Positions 20,510-30,038 are shown, counted from the stretch's first letter. The stretch is DNA of 64,000 nucleotides from Hyphomicrobium_A sp963776675 (GCA_963776675.1 CAVZNR010000065.1:62001-126000); one strand, 5' to 3'. Notes: generated from the sequence alone by a model not told the origin. A program made the numbers and translations.

Positions 20510-21409
20510 CTACTCGCGCAGCTTGCGCTCGGTGGTGCCGAGCGCGTCGGCCAGCCGCGTCTTGGCCGAGCCGGGCCGCAAGGGTTTCGGCTGGCTTTCA
20601 TCGGGCGCCCAGGCGGTGAGCGTTAGGATCTCGAAGGTCGCCGGTACGCGACCGTCAGGTAAAGCGAAGCGCTCCGCATAGATCTCAGAGGCACGCATCA
20701 GCAATCCGCGCGTCACGGGGCGGCGATGGCGTGCCGACAGCATGTTGCTGGCGCCCATGTCCTTGAGCTCGCGCATGAGCGCGAGCGGCGTGGCGTAGGT
20801 CACCGTCACGATCTCGGAGTCGACGACGGGAAGCGCGAAGCCCGCGCGCTGCAGGAGTGCGCCAAGGTCACGCACGTCGGCGAAGGGCGCTACGCGCGGG
20901 GAGGCGCCCCCGGTCATCTCGGACTCTGCCTGCAGCCACGCCTGGCGCAGCTGCGTGAGAGTCTGGCCGCCGAGCAGCGCCGCGAGCAACAGCCCGTCGG
21001 GTCTGAGCGCGCGGCGGATCTGGACAAGTGCTCCTGGCAGATCATTGACGAGCTGCAGCGCCAGTCCCGAGACGACAAGGTCGAGCGAGCCGTCAGCAAA
21101 GGGAAGCGCCTCCTCGTCGGCGACGACGCGCAAGCCGGTGCAGCGGTCGAGGAGCCGGGCTGCATGGTCCACGTTGACGATGCGTTCGACGCCGGCCAGG
21201 CCGCGGATGCGCTCCGCAATCAGGCCGTGGTGCGCGCCGATGTTGGCGGCCAAGGGTAGAGTGCGTTGCACAATTGCCAGCCGCTCGGCGATGTCGTCGC
21301 CGACACGCTCGAGCAGGAAGTCGTGCGCCGTCGCATCGTCGGCGACGCGGTCGCGACGGGTGGCCAGCAGGGTGCGATCGAAGATGCGGGTCGGGTCGGC
21401 GGCTGGCAC
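20510..21409 (-). CDS. Class I SAM-dependent methyltransferase (BioC/NDUFAF5-like)
   Basis: 299 residues. The SAM-binding region is divergent in motif I (LAANIGAHHGLIAERIRG) but the later motifs are clear: EALPFADGSLDLVVSGLALQ and LVQIRRALRPDGLLLAALLGG. This resembles the NDUFAF5/BioC-like group that commonly sits divergent from comF in alphaproteobacteria. In mitochondria NDUFAF5 hydroxylates a complex I subunit, so it need not methylate. Nearby bio genes make a BioC role tempting, but bioZ makes BioC unnecessary here, so I do not assign it. Confidence 0.75.
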   Translation of the reverse strand: MPAADPTRIFDRTLLATRRDRVADDATAHDFLLERVGDDIAERLAIVQRTLPLAANIGAHHGLIAERIRGLAGVERIVNVDHAARLLDRCTGLRVVADEEALPFADGSLDLVVSGLALQLVNDLPGALVQIRRALRPDGLLLAALLGGQTLTQLRQAWLQAESEMTGGASPRVAPFADVRDLGALLQRAGFALPVVDSEIVTVTYATPLALMRELKDMGASNMLSARHRRPVTRGLLMRASEIYAERFALPDGRVPATFEILTLTAWAPDESQPKPLRPGSAKTRLADALGTTERKLRE

Positions 21410-21523
21410 GGGATCTTGTCCGTCGGAATTGCGATCGGGGCACCTCGCAGCGTGCTCCCTTCGGCGTTAAGATGGTGGCATACTCGCGTCTTGGCCAGGG
21501 ATGCGGTGAGGGACGGGCCGATC

Positions 21524-22300
21524 ATGTTGGGGGAAGACAGCCGATTGGGGGCCGATGGAGCCCTGCGGCGGATGGCCGGCGCAGTCGCCGACCTCGTCAT
21601 GCCGCCGCTTTGCCTCTCCTGCCACGCGCCGCTCACGTCGCACGACGCATTGTGTCCGGCCTGCTGGGCAAAAGTGGATTTCATCCGTGCTCCGTTGTGC
21701 GATCGTCTCGGACTGCCGATGCCGTTCGAGACCGGCGGCACCATGGTGTCGGCCGCGGCGATCGCCGACCCGCCCGAATACGACCGGGCCCGCGCGGTGG
21801 CCCGCTTCGACGACGTGATGCGCGATCTGGTGCACGATCTCAAGTTCCGCGACCGGCACGACGCGCGGCGTCTTTTCGGCCGCTGGCTGGTGGAGGCGGG
21901 CGCTGAGCTGCTGACCTCAGCCGATGTGATCGTACCGGTTCCGCTCACGCGCTGGCGCCTTTTCGGGCGCCGCTTCAATCAGGCTGCGATTCTTGCCGAC
22001 GAGCTCGCGAGGGCGACGCGCATTCCGGCAGAGCCGCTGGCGCTCCTGCGCACGCGCCGTACCCAGCCGCAGGTCGGGCTGACCCGCGTGCAGCGCCGCA
22101 AGAACGTTGCCGGCGCTTTCGCGGTTGCGAGCGCGCGTGCAGGTCGGATCGCGGGCGCCAGCGTCCTGCTGGTCGATGACGTCATCACTACGGGGGCCAC
22201 GGCGCGTGCGTGCGCGCGCGCCCTGAAACGGGCCGGTGCGGCGCGGGTCGACGTGCTGGCGCTCGCCATGGTTACCGACGCCGTCCTGATGCCCGCGTAG
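21524..22300 (+). CDS. comF: ComF-family phosphoribosyltransferase-like protein
   Basis: 258 residues. An N-terminal zinc-finger-like segment (PPLCLSCHAPLTSHDALCPACW) precedes a phosphoribosyltransferase domain with the PRPP loop VLLVDDVITTGAT and the family motif RWRLFGRRFNQAAILADELA. ComF proteins aid natural transformation in competent bacteria, but many are kept in non-competent ones. ATG 21524 follows GAGGGACGG. The gene is divergent from the methyltransferase, with 114 bases between, and may share control with it. Confidence 0.88.
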   Translation: MLGEDSRLGADGALRRMAGAVADLVMPPLCLSCHAPLTSHDALCPACWAKVDFIRAPLCDRLGLPMPFETGGTMVSAAAIADPPEYDRARAVARFDDVMRDLVHDLKFRDRHDARRLFGRWLVEAGAELLTSADVIVPVPLTRWRLFGRRFNQAAILADELARATRIPAEPLALLRTRRTQPQVGLTRVQRRKNVAGAFAVASARAGRIAGASVLLVDDVITTGATARACARALKRAGAARVDVLALAMVTDAVLMPA

Positions 22301-22424
22301 GGAGATGTTCCGCGTTCTCGGTGCGACGCTAGCTGACTTTGCTCCAACTCGACGAAAAGATTAGAATTGTCTGAAATTCCCGGCTCTGGCAGAGCCAGCC
22401 TTCGCAAGGAACGCATCGCGAGCC

Positions 22425-22679
22425 ATGTCACACATTACCGTCTACACGACCAAGCTCTGCCCCTACTGCCACATGGCGAAGGAGCTGTTGCGCAGAAAGG
22501 GTGTGATTTTCGACGAGGTCGACGTGGGCTGCTGCAGGGAGCTCAGGGCGGAGATGTCGCAAAAGGCCGGCCGAAGCACGGTGCCGCAGATCTGGATCGG
22601 CGAGACCCACGTCGGGGGATGCGACGATCTCTATACGCTCGAGCGGGAGGGCAAGCTCGATATGCTGCTCACGGCTTGA
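22425..22679 (+). CDS. grxC: Glutaredoxin 3
   Basis: 84 residues with the dithiol active site CPYC at the end of strand one (VYTTKLCPYCHMAKELL), the cis-proline STVPQIWI and the glutathione-binding GGCDDL. Cytoplasmic thiol-disulfide oxidoreductase reduced by glutathione. The order comF, grxC, nitrilase, DUF1178 is conserved in alphaproteobacteria and likely one transcript here (gaps of 124, 33 and overlapping). Confidence 0.95.
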   Translation: MSHITVYTTKLCPYCHMAKELLRRKGVIFDEVDVGCCRELRAEMSQKAGRSTVPQIWIGETHVGGCDDLYTLEREGKLDMLLTA

Positions 22680-22712
22680 GCGGCACATCGGGACAACGAG
22701 GTGAACCTGCCG

Positions 22713-23585
22713 ATGGTGGAATCTGACACCGCGCGCTCTTTTCGCGCTGGCCTCGTGCAAATGTGCTCGGGCCGCAATGTCGACAAGAATGTCGCGAGCG
22801 CCACCGAGCTGATACGCGAGGCGGCAGCCGGAGGCGCCCAGTACGTCCAGACGCCAGAGATGACCACACTCATGGAGCTGGAGCGACCGCGGCTGCTCGC
22901 GGCCGCGCGTCCCGAGGACGGCAACCCCGCACTTCTGCACTTCCAGGAACTTGCGCGCGAGCTCGGCCTTTGGCTGCACATCGGCTCGATGCCGATTCTG
23001 CTTGCGAGCGACAAGCTCGCCAATCGCTCGTTTCTGATCGCGCCGGACGGCGGCATCGCCGCCCGCTACGACAAGATTCACATGTTCGACGTCGATCTGG
23101 GCGGCGGCGAGCGTTACACCGAAAGCGCCAATTACGAGCCCGGCCGTCACGCCGTTCTCGCCGAGTTACCGTGGGGCCAGCTCGGGCTCACCATCTGCTA
23201 CGACCTGCGCTTTCCGCCGCTCTACCGCGCCCTGGCGCGAGCCGGGGCCCGCTTTCTGGCGGTTCCCGCCGCCTTCACGCGGCCTACCGGACTGGCCCAC
23301 TGGCACACGCTTCTGCGCGCCCGCGCCATCGAATCCCAGGCTTTCGTCTTCGCTGCGGCGCAAGGGGGCACGCACGAGAATGGGCGCGAGACCTTCGGCC
23401 ACAGCCTCGTGATCTCACCTTGGGGCGAGATTCTGGGCGAGGGGGGCGTTCAGGCTGCGGTCATCTTTGCCGATGTTGAATTGCAGCTCCTGGAGGATGT
23501 CCGTCGGCGGGTGCCCTCGCTCCAGCACGATCGGGACTTCGAAGTGGTTTCCGCCGGCAAGTCGACGAGCAAGGCCTTGTCTTGA
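22713..23585 (+). CDS. Carbon-nitrogen hydrolase (Nit1/nitrilase superfamily)
   Basis: 290 residues. The catalytic triad of the superfamily is visible: Glu in QTPEMTTLM, Lys in YDKIHMFDVDLGGG, Cys in GLTICYDLRFPPLY. The region around it matches Nit1/omega-amidase-like members, which deaminate aberrant glutathione or oxo-amides. The ATG at 22713 is preferred because GAGGTGA lies eight bases upstream; a GTG at 22701 is the alternative. The stop overlaps the start of the DUF1178 gene. Confidence 0.87.
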   Translation: MVESDTARSFRAGLVQMCSGRNVDKNVASATELIREAAAGGAQYVQTPEMTTLMELERPRLLAAARPEDGNPALLHFQELARELGLWLHIGSMPILLASDKLANRSFLIAPDGGIAARYDKIHMFDVDLGGGERYTESANYEPGRHAVLAELPWGQLGLTICYDLRFPPLYRALARAGARFLAVPAAFTRPTGLAHWHTLLRARAIESQAFVFAAAQGGTHENGRETFGHSLVISPWGEILGEGGVQAAVIFADVELQLLEDVRRRVPSLQHDRDFEVVSAGKSTSKALS

Positions 23586-24019
23586 TTAGATACCGCCTGA
23601 GATGTGCGCTGGCCCACGAGTTCGAGGCCTGGTTTGCTTCGAGCGCGTCGTACGAAGTGCAAGTGGCTGCACACGGCATCGCATGTCCGGAGTGCGGTGG
23701 CTACGAGGTCGAAAAGGCGGTCATGGCACCCAATGTCGCCGTTCGCGACAGCGCCAAGTGCAGCGTCTCCGATGAAGAGATGCACGTGATGAATGTGCGG
23801 CCGCAGGTCGTCGAGGCCCTACGCGAGGTGCGGCGCTCTCTGCTCGCCGCAGCGGAGGATGTGGGCGCGCGTTTTCCTGAGGAGGCCCGCAAAATTCACT
23901 ACGGCGAAGCGGAGACCCGCGGCATTCGAGGCACCGCCTCCCGCGACGATGTGCGCTCGCTGCTCGACGAAGGGATCAACATCATCGCCGTACCGCCGCT
24001 GCCGGAGGACGCAAACTAG
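23582..24019 (+). CDS. DUF1178 family protein
   Basis: 145 residues. The conserved start IRYRLRCALAHEFEAWFASS, the zinc-type pair CPECGG, and the end RDDVRSLLDEGINIIAVPPLP are typical of DUF1178, function unknown. The start is TTG, overlapping the stop of the hydrolase gene (TTGA), so it is probably translationally coupled. Convergent with the small gene at 24030. Confidence 0.88.
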   Translation: MIRYRLRCALAHEFEAWFASSASYEVQVAAHGIACPECGGYEVEKAVMAPNVAVRDSAKCSVSDEEMHVMNVRPQVVEALREVRRSLLAAAEDVGARFPEEARKIHYGEAETRGIRGTASRDDVRSLLDEGINIIAVPPLPEDAN

Positions 24020-24029
24020 AACGGGCCAT

Positions 24030-24299
24030 TTAGATGGGGCGGCCATGGAGCTGCGCCAGGGTCACGACGGTAAATTGCACGGCCGACGCGGGGTCCTTGG
24101 TTCGGAAGATCGGCTCGCTGCTGCTGGGCGTGACCCAGGTGTAGCTGCGGCCGTCGAAGTCCCATATTCCATGCACATGACCGGAGCGTTCGACGACGAT
24201 GCCGCCGTCGTGCGCGCAGGACAGCGAGAAGCCTCTCTTCCTCAGCGTTTCGCTCTGTCTGAGAAGTCCGAACAGCCGCCATGTTTGTGTTTTGGTCAT
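24030..24299 (-). CDS. Hypothetical protein, 89 residues
   Basis: No family recognised. The sequence looks like a real globular protein (SCAHDGGIVVERSGHVHGIW, DFDGRSYTW, AVQFTVVTLAQLHGRP) with balanced composition. Convergent with DUF1178, ten bases apart. No clear operon partner. Confidence 0.55.
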   Translation of the reverse strand: MTKTQTWRLFGLLRQSETLRKRGFSLSCAHDGGIVVERSGHVHGIWDFDGRSYTWVTPSSSEPIFRTKDPASAVQFTVVTLAQLHGRPI

Positions 24300-24582
24300 C
24301 CCGCAGCCCCCCTCCCAGTCTCCCAGTGCGTTGCCTCTCTAGCGAGTTCCGGCGGCGTCACCTATAGAAGCGCGCCGCAGGCACCGACCCCCGCCTTGCG
24401 ACTGCAACAGAAATGATCTGAATCAAATGCATTTACAATCGCCGACGCTTTAATGCGTTAGCGAAAGGATACCGACTGGCCTGCAATAGGAAGAGCGCTG
24501 ATCGCGGCGGCTTCGGCCTCGCGCGACGAAGTTGAGACGAGTCAGAGACTTGAGCTTGTGCGCGCGGGACGGCGCGAAGCGA

Positions 24583-25305
24583 TCATTGAATATCAGTCAT
24601 GTAATAATTTTCACGCAGATTGCACTGCGCGACACGCCACTGTATTGGCCGCCCGTCGATCGCATAAACCACAGCATCGAGCTTCAGAAGCGGGGTGCCC
24701 GCGGCTACTTTTAGATCGTCGGCGACCTCGCCCTGTGCTGCCGTCACGCCGACTTTCTCCTGCGCGCGCGCCAAGAGCACGCCGTAACGGTGGGCAAGGA
24801 CGACAATGCTGGAAGTGATATCGGCCTCATCGGCCAATCCCGGAAAGCGCGACTGCGGAACCGTCAACTCCTCGACCATGAGCGGATGGCCGTCATGAGC
24901 GCTGATGCGGCGCAGGCGAAACACGGGTTCTGAGCTGCGCAGCTGCAGGAGCTGCGTTTCGGTGTCATTGGCGGTGCCAGGCGTGATGGAGCTGGCGACG
25001 ACCTCACCCAGCAGGCGCACGCCGTCGGGATCGCGAATATTGCTAAAGCGGATCGCACACTCGTCGGACGTCTGGTCGATCACGAAGGTGCCCCGACCCT
25101 GGCGGCGGGAGATGAGCCGCTCGCTTTCCATCTCGTCGAGGGCCTTGCGCACGGTTCCGACACTGATGCCGAGCTCGCGCGACAATTCGATCTCGTTGGG
25201 AATAGCAGTCCCGGCCTTCCAGGCCCCGGCAACGATACGTTGCACGAGCAAATCCTTCACCTGCAGGTAAAGGGGGCGAGTGGAAAAGCGTCCGACCGCT
25301 GTCAT
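24583..25305 (-). CDS. GntR-family regulator, HutC subfamily (UTRA domain)
   Basis: 240 residues. N-terminal winged helix of the GntR type (LYLQVKDLLVQRIVAG, IPNEIELSRELGISVGTVRKAL, ISRRQGRGTFV) and a C-terminal UTRA domain (FRLRRISAHDGHPLMVEELTVP, LKLDAVVYAIDGRPIQWRVAQC) that binds a small effector. It faces away from bioB with 668 bases between. BioR, the known alphaproteobacterial biotin repressor, is also of the GntR family, but I found no TTATMKATAA-type BioR site near bioB, so a link to biotin is only positional. Confidence 0.85.
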   Translation of the reverse strand: MTAVGRFSTRPLYLQVKDLLVQRIVAGAWKAGTAIPNEIELSRELGISVGTVRKALDEMESERLISRRQGRGTFVIDQTSDECAIRFSNIRDPDGVRLLGEVVASSITPGTANDTETQLLQLRSSEPVFRLRRISAHDGHPLMVEELTVPQSRFPGLADEADITSSIVVLAHRYGVLLARAQEKVGVTAAQGEVADDLKVAAGTPLLKLDAVVYAIDGRPIQWRVAQCNLRENYYMTDIQ

Positions 25306-25973
25306 CGTTTGGGCCCTCCAAGGCTGGCGAGCCGACGCGTCCCGCAGGTTGGATCGGATTCGCAGCGCATCCTACGAACGATCCAGGGCGCCCGTTTCAC
25401 CCCAATACTTTAAACTCACAGCAGGACTAGATCTCTGCTCCACCAAACGAAGTAAAGATCAACTCATACTGCGACGATTATCAAACGCGCGATGGCGCGG
25501 CGCCGTTTTCTCCACCGTTAATTCTGGATCTAAACTTCCACCTCCGAACCGAAAGAGCGCAATTATCCTTCGGATGCCAAAATAGATCTTGGCAATCGCC
25601 GCACGATCCTACGCAGATCACTTGCTCTTCACGCTGAATAACCTGCGTCACTATACAGCAGGCGCGCAATGAACTGAACGCCTATCGCATAAGAAACTGC
25701 ATTTTATTCCACATACGGCCGTTGCAGAACGAGCGCGCGCAGAACAACAGTGTTCGCAGGAAGACCGATGTCCGCCGGTGTTTCACTCACATTGCGCGTT
25801 GCGGATAGCTCGAAGGCACCGAGGCAAACGGGTTGCGTAAGGGCCCCCACACGCTGGCCGGCTGGTTGCTCGGACCCTGGCCCGCCCGTTAGTTGTTGCG
25901 GGGCTGCCCGCCGGCGGTGCAAACATCAAGGTGCTGCCGAACACCTTCAGCCCGCGAGGGAGAACGCCACCTG
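25306..25973. other. Long gene-free stretch between the GntR gene and bioB
   Basis: 668 bases with no convincing coding frame. The part from about 25400 to 25710 is clearly more AT-rich than its surroundings and probably holds the promoters. The part from about 25790 to 25973 is GC-rich and full of complementary segments, listed separately as a possible structured leader. No BioR-type palindrome was seen. Confidence 0.5.
25827..25947 (+). promoter_or_regulatory. Possible structured RNA leader of bioB
   Basis: Nested complementary segments: AACGGG 25827-25832 with CCCGTT 25885-25890, and inside it GGGCC 25841-25845 with GGCCC 25879-25883. A separate hairpin AAGGTG/CACCTT (25928-25933 with 25942-25947, 8-base loop) ends 26 bases before the bioB start. 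GC-rich DNA forms such pairs by chance, and I match it to no known riboswitch class. Confidence 0.3.
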
Positions 25974-27011
25974 ATGATGGACTTGCGGACGGCCGAGGCC
26001 CGCCCTTCGAGCCCCGACACAGACGGGGCTCTGCGCAACGATTGGACGCGTGAGGAGGCATTGGCCCTCTACCAGGCGCCGTTCAACGACCTGCTCTTTC
26101 ACGCACACAGCGTGCATCGGCGCTTCTTTGATCCCAATACGATCCAGATGAGCCGTTTGCTGAGCATCAAGACCGGCGGCTGCGCCGAGGACTGCGGCTA
26201 CTGCAGCCAATCCGCCCACCATACCTCGGGCCTCGCGGCGACCAAGCTCATGGCCGTGGAGCCCGTGCTGGAGGAGGCAAAGCGCGCGCGCGACGCCGGT
26301 GCCACCCGTTACTGCATGGGTGCTGCTTGGCGTTCGCCAAAGGGGCGCGACATGGATGTTCTGTGCGCGATGGTCGAGGGTGTCAGGGCGCTGGGCCTCG
26401 AAACCTGCATGACACTGGGCATGCTCTCCAACGACGACGTCGGTCGCCTGAAGGACGCAGGCCTCGACTACTACAATCACAACATCGATACCTCGGAGCG
26501 CTACTACAGCGAGATCATCACCACGCGCACCTTCGGCGAGCGGATCGAGACGCTCGCCCGTGTCCGCGAGGCAGGCATCAAGGTGTGCGCCGGCGGCATT
26601 GTCGGCATGGGTGAAGAGCCCGAGGACCGCGTCGACATGCTGGTGACACTGGCAAACCTTCCTCAGCATCCCGAGAGCGTGCCGATCAACATGCTGATCG
26701 CCATCCCTGGTACGCCACTGGCGGACGTGGAGCGGATCGATGCGATCGAGTTCGTGCGCACCATCGCCCTTGCGCGCATCCTGATGCCCAAGTCCTACGT
26801 GCGGCTGTCTGCCGGGCGCACGAACATGAGCGAGGAGACGCAAGCGCTGTGCTTCTTCGCGGGCGCCAACTCGATCTTCGTCGGCGATGTTCTGCTGACG
26901 GCGGAGAACCCGGGTGAGGATTCCGACGCCACTCTTTTTGCCAAGCTCGGTTTGACGCCGCTCGAGGCGAACCCGAGCTCGGGCGAGCCGGATGATGCAC
27001 AAGACGCATGA
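25974..27011 (+). CDS. bioB: Biotin synthase
   Basis: 345 residues, radical SAM enzyme that inserts sulfur into dethiobiotin. The radical SAM triad is CAEDCGYCSQSAHH. The other conserved parts are present: YCMGAAWRSPKGRDM, YNHNIDTSERYYSEI, and GRTNMSEETQALCFFAGANSIFVGD, which carries the 2Fe-2S site arginine region. Two adjacent ATG codons (25974, 25977) follow GAGGGAG. The end overlaps the bioF start by 20 bases. First gene of a bioBFDAZ operon. Confidence 0.96.
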   Translation: MMDLRTAEARPSSPDTDGALRNDWTREEALALYQAPFNDLLFHAHSVHRRFFDPNTIQMSRLLSIKTGGCAEDCGYCSQSAHHTSGLAATKLMAVEPVLEEAKRARDAGATRYCMGAAWRSPKGRDMDVLCAMVEGVRALGLETCMTLGMLSNDDVGRLKDAGLDYYNHNIDTSERYYSEIITTRTFGERIETLARVREAGIKVCAGGIVGMGEEPEDRVDMLVTLANLPQHPESVPINMLIAIPGTPLADVERIDAIEFVRTIALARILMPKSYVRLSAGRTNMSEETQALCFFAGANSIFVGDVLLTAENPGEDSDATLFAKLGLTPLEANPSSGEPDDAQDA

Positions 27012-28128
27012 GCGAGCGCTCGATGCGCTGGCCCGCCGTGGCCGGCATCGCGTGCTCATGGCGGCGGCCGGCGCCGACTTCGCCTCCAACGACTATCTCG
27101 GACTTGCGTCCGCGCCCGAGTTGCGGGATGCAGCCCGCGCCGCGCTGGCGCGCGACGTGCCCATCGGCGCTGGCGGCTCGCGGCTTCTGCGCGGCAACCA
27201 CCGCGAGCACGAGGCGCTCGAAGCAGAGGCGGCCGCTTTTTTCGGTGCCGAAAGCGCGCTTTTTCTCGGCGGCGGCTTCGTCGCCAACGTGGCGCTGTTC
27301 TCGACATTGCCGCAGCGCGGCGACTTGATCGTGCACGACAAGCTGATCCACGCGAGCGTGCACGACGGCCTGCGCGCCAGCAAGGCGGAGCGGGCCGAGG
27401 CGCGCCACAACGAAGCACAGTCCTTCGACGACGCCATTAGCGACTGGCGGGCGGCGGGCGGCACCGGCACGCCCTGGATCGCGGTCGAGAGCCTCTACAG
27501 CATGGATGGCGACCGGGCGCCGCTGGATGAGCTGATGCAGATCACCGACCGGCACGATGGGATCCTCGTTATCGATGAGGCGCATGCGACGGGAGTCTTC
27601 GGCCCCGACGGTCGCGGGCTTGGGGCCCACCTCGAGGGGCGTCCCAACGTCGTCTCCTTGCACACCTGCGGCAAGGCGCTGGGCGTCATGGGCGGGCTCA
27701 TTCTCGGTCCGCAGGTGCTGCGCGACTATCTCGTCAACCGCTGCCGGCCATTCATCTACGCCACCGCGCCCTCACCGCTCGTGGCGGCGATTGTGCGGGC
27801 GGCGCTGCTGATCTGCCGCTTCGATGCGGCGCGGCGCGCTCGGCTGGACAAGCTCGTCGCGTATGCCGGACGCGAGCTTGAGGCCCGCTGCGGGATCGCC
27901 CCTTCGGGATCGCAGATCCAGCCCGTCATCCTTGGTGCCGACGATCGCGCGGTGCGGCTGGCAGCCGCCATGCAAGCGCGCGGGTTCGACATCCGTGCCG
28001 TTCGCCCGCCGACGGTGGCGGAAGGAACGGCGCGCCTGCGACTGTCGCTGACGCTCAACGTGGACGAGGCGTGCGTGGACGCCATGACGGCGGCGCTCGC
28101 CGAGGAGCTGGCGAGGGTCAACGCATGA
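26992..28128 (+). CDS. bioF: 8-amino-7-oxononanoate synthase
   Basis: 378 residues, a PLP enzyme joining pimeloyl thioester and alanine. Family signatures: FASNDYLGL, GAGGSRLLRGNHREHEALE, HDKLIHASVHDGL, VIDEAHATGVFGPDGRG, and the PLP lysine in HTCGKALGVMGG. Starts overlap the bioB end (ATG at 26992, second ATG at 26995) and its stop overlaps the bioD ATG, so translation is tightly coupled. Confidence 0.95.
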   Translation: MMHKTHERALDALARRGRHRVLMAAAGADFASNDYLGLASAPELRDAARAALARDVPIGAGGSRLLRGNHREHEALEAEAAAFFGAESALFLGGGFVANVALFSTLPQRGDLIVHDKLIHASVHDGLRASKAERAEARHNEAQSFDDAISDWRAAGGTGTPWIAVESLYSMDGDRAPLDELMQITDRHDGILVIDEAHATGVFGPDGRGLGAHLEGRPNVVSLHTCGKALGVMGGLILGPQVLRDYLVNRCRPFIYATAPSPLVAAIVRAALLICRFDAARRARLDKLVAYAGRELEARCGIAPSGSQIQPVILGADDRAVRLAAAMQARGFDIRAVRPPTVAEGTARLRLSLTLNVDEACVDAMTAALAEELARVNA

Positions 28129-28767
28129 GGACCGCTCTCGTCGTCGCCGGCACCGACACCGACGTGGGCAAGACGGTCTTTGCCTCAGCCCTCGTCGCCG
28201 CGCTCGACGGCTACTACTGGAAGCCGGTGCAATGCGGTCTGGCCGATGAAACGGATGCACAAACCGTCGCGCGCCTCTCGAGCCTTGGCGCCGACCGAAT
28301 TGTACCCGAGGCCTACCGTCTCGACACGCCGGCCTCGCCCCATCTGGCGGCCGAGCGCGACGGTATCGAGATCGAGGTGGATCGCCTCGCGCCGCCCGCG
28401 ACCGAGGGACCGCTCGTGGTGGAGCCGGCCGGCGGCCTCATGGTGCCACTGACGCGCCGATTTCTGCAGATCGACCTCATCGCGCGCTGGAAGCTGCCGG
28501 TCGTGCTGTGTGCCGCGACCCGGCTCGGCACCATCAACCACACGCTGCTATCGATTGAGGCCATCAAGAGTCGCGGGATACCGCTCGTTGGCCTGGCCTT
28601 CATCGGCGACGAGCAGGCCGATTTCGGAGCGCACTATCGCCGAGATGGGCGACGTCCGCCTGCTCGGGCGGCTCCCGCACGTCGATCCCCTGACCTCTGC
28701 AACCTTACGCGCCGCATTCGACCAGCATTTCGATCGTGCCGACTTCGTCGTGGAGGTGTCGCCATGA
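28125..28767 (+). CDS. bioD: Dethiobiotin synthetase, frame broken near 28622
   Basis: ATP-dependent closure of the ureido ring. The N-terminal 160 residues are normal: P-loop GTDTDVGKT, WKPVQCG, VEPAGGLMVPLT. At the TTT run 28622-28624 the frame slips: GDEQAD should continue as SERTIAEMGDVRLLGRLPHV in the next frame, ending VVEVSP at 28767. Removing one T restores a 213-residue protein of family size whose stop overlaps the bioA ATG (ATGA). Without mending, the start frame runs on with unrelated residues directly into the bioA frame. Probably a sequence error, since the restored gene is intact in all other respects. Confidence 0.85.
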
Positions 28768-30033
28768 GCACGCGGCGGACCTCTCCCGTCTGGCACCCGT
28801 TCACGCAGCACGCTGTGCAGCCCGAGATGCTGGAGATCGCGCGGGCCGAGGGCGCGTGGCTCGAAACGCCGGACGGGCGCCGCATCCTCGATGCCGTCTC
28901 TTCGTGGTGGGTCGTCACCCACGGCCATCGCTACCCGCACATCGTCGCCGCCATCAAGGAGCAGACCGACCGGCTCGACCAGGTGATCTTCGCCGGCTTC
29001 ACCCACGCCCCCGCCGAGCGCCTCGCGCGCGGTCTGATCGCCATCGCGCCGCCGGGGCTGGAGCATGTCTTCTTCTCCGACAGCGGCTCCACGGCGGTGG
29101 AGGTCGCGCTCAAGATGGCGCTCGGCTACTGGCGCAATACGGGCAAGCCGCGTCACCGCATCCTGGCGCTGGAGCACGCCTATCACGGCGATACCATCGG
29201 CGGCATGGCGGTCGGCGCCCGCGGTCTGTTCAACGAGGCCTACGAGCCCTTGCTGTTTGAGGTGGGACGCATCCCGTTTCCGCATCATGGCCACGAGCAG
29301 GATGCCCTCGACGTGCTGGAGGCGGTGTGCGCGGAGGGCGACGTCGCCGCCCTTATCGTAGAGCCGTTGATCCTCGGCGCCGGCGGCATGCTGATATACT
29401 CAGCCGACTGTTCTTGCCGCCATGAAGCGCGTGTGCGAGCGCCACGGCGTGCTTTTCATCGCCGACGAGGTGATGACCGGCTGGGGGCGCACCGGCACGC
29501 TGCTCGCGTGCGAGCAGGCCGGCGTCGCACCCGATATCCTTTGCCTCGCGAAGGGCATCACCGGCGGGTCGCTGCCGCTCGCCGTGACGCTGTGCTCGGC
29601 TCCGATTTTCGAGGCGCACCTGTCTCCCGACCGCTCGCGGACATTCTTCCATTCGAGCTCCTACACGGCCAACCCGATCGCCTGCGCTGCCGCGCTCGCC
29701 AACCTCGAGGTGTGGGAGAACGAGCCGGTTTCGGCGCGCATCGCCGCGCTGTCGGCTCGCCAGGCCGAGCGCCTGGAGCCGTTCGGGACTGACGCGCGTT
29801 TTCACAACGTGCGCCGGCTCGGCACCATCACCGCCCTCGATCTGGATGTTGCCGACAGCGGCTATCTCGCCGGCATCGGCCCCAAGCTCTATTCCCTGCT
29901 CCTGGAGCGCGACGTGCTGCTGCGTCCGCTCGGCAACACGATCTACGTCATGCCGCCCTATTGCGTGACGGAGGCTGAGCTCGACCGCGTCTATGCCGCC
30001 ATCGACGCCGTTGCCGACGAGGTGGAAGGGTAG
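28764..30033 (+). CDS. bioA: Adenosylmethionine-8-amino-7-oxononanoate aminotransferase, frame broken near 29401
   Basis: PLP aminotransferase making 7,8-diaminopelargonate. Signatures: WHPFTQH, WWVVTHGHRYP, FSDSGSTAVEVALKMA, HAYHGDTIGGM, then IADEVMTGWGRTGTL and the PLP lysine in CLAKGITGG, and HSSSYTANPIACAAA. The frame slips at 29400-29403: GAGGMLIYS should be followed by PTVLAAMKRVCERHG, one frame over. Dropping one base restores 422 residues, the usual length. All motifs on both sides are intact, which argues for a sequence error rather than decay. Confidence 0.88.
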
Positions 30034-30038
30034 TCCCC

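Noticed and set aside
25306..25973. BioR operator (TTATMKATAA) upstream of bioB
   Set aside because: The nearest look-alike near 25681 (TATCGCATAA) does not fit the consensus.
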